Part shown: positions 63,808 to 64,000 of the stretch, piece after piece
Layout: each line of letters begins with the position of its first letter
Numbering within the stretch: position 1 is the first letter of the stretch
Made by a program: the position numbers and the translations under genes
Source: a bacterium
Lineage (GTDB): Bacteria; Bacteroidota; Ignavibacteria; Kapaibacteriales; UBA2268
NCBI GenBank assembly: GCA_024711295.1
Contig: JANJTB010000026.1
Span: forward strand, 172,957-236,956
Length of the DNA stretch: 64,000 nt
Direction of reading: 5' to 3'
Notes under the pieces: generated by a model
Told to the model about the DNA's origin: nothing
What the model saw: only the letters and a program-made list of their open reading frames with translations
Databases searched by the model: none

Positions 63808-64000
63808 TCATATCTTCACAAACTTCTCTATAATGGAAGAAGCTCCATTGCTACCAATTATTCTAACATAATACACACCTGCCGGTAGATGTGATACATC
63901 AATTCTCACATTACCATCTTGAGGGGTGGCAGCGTAGCTGACAGAGTTGATGACTTCCACGCCAAGCATATTAAATATCTGCACGTTTTCAACTACATTG
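63808..64000 (-). CDS. T9SS-secreted protein, C-terminal sorting domain only
   Basis: The 5' part lies outside the window. The visible 64 residues are the second half of a type A T9SS sorting domain: VQIFNMLGVEV, then HLPAGVYYVRIIGSNG and the final IIEKFVKI. The passenger cannot be identified. Confidence 0.88.
   Translation of the reverse strand, partial: NVVENVQIFNMLGVEVINSVSYAATPQDGNVRIDVSHLPAGVYYVRIIGSNGASSIIEKFVKI

Noticed and set aside
1..64000. CRISPR array, rRNA, insertion sequences
   Set aside because: No regularly spaced repeats, rRNA segments or transposase genes were found by reading both strands.

Overview
The window looks like part of a chromosome from an A+T-rich member of the Bacteroidota/Chlorobiota (FCB) group, most like the Ignavibacteria or Kapabacteria lineages. 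Four proteins end in type IX secretion (T9SS) sorting domains, several genes carry a TAnnTTTG -7 promoter element, and a flagellar flhA gene is present, which is uncommon in classical Bacteroidota. The phylum-level placement is inference; no rRNA is present.

Positions 1 to about 19,860 are the right part of a tailed prophage with every gene on the + strand. Fibre and appendage genes (1-2962) come first, followed by a tail-tube-like protein (2993), a large tail-tip candidate (3730), two small tail proteins, a tail assembly chaperone with a -1 programmed frameshift signal (7245-7891) and a 1610-residue TP901-type tape measure protein (7895). After a terminator and a 0.5-kb control region come five small genes, two of them (55 residues each, at 13786 and 13953) very short, ending with a winged-helix or excisionase-like regulator. 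The right end (14511-19770) is an accessory cargo block: a DNA/RNA non-specific endonuclease with a T9SS sorting tail, a one-pass membrane protein, an adenine methyltransferase fused to an Mrr-like nuclease, a 47-residue protein and an AAA-ATPase/TOPRIM (OLD- or PARIS-like) protein. It ends at the 3' side of a tRNA-Phe gene (19942-20014, minus), a typical integration site. The integrase and the other att copy must lie outside the window.

Positions 20,070-31,200 hold host genes: a biotin ligase-like protein, a CBS-domain membrane protein, a T9SS-targeted monohaem protein, a T9SS-targeted beta-helix protein, a half-length asparaginase-like protein, an NlpC/P60 hydrolase, a metalloprotease lipoprotein, a membrane-bound Fe-S oxidoreductase and RNase H. 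Positions 31,500-38,140 (minus) hold an NSS amino-acid transporter with a 42-residue MetS-like partner, an M15 peptidase and an MCE/Mla lipid-transport set (MlaD, a BatD-like protein, MlaF, MlaE).

Positions 38,274-46,222 (plus) hold glycogen synthase, a Nudix hydrolase, a glycosyltransferase, an acyl-CoA carboxylase carboxyltransferase, a membrane protein and flhA. The remainder holds a YfhO-type membrane protein, ClpC, a threonine dehydrogenase-like SDR, an O-antigen ligase-like protein, a Cys/Met PLP enzyme, type III pantothenate kinase, two lipoproteins, an alpha/beta hydrolase, an M28 peptidase, a probable GNAT/DegT hybrid, MurA, and the end of another T9SS-targeted protein. The main points of interest are the frameshift signal, the T9SS nuclease carried by a phage, and the probable anti-phage cargo beside tRNA-Phe.
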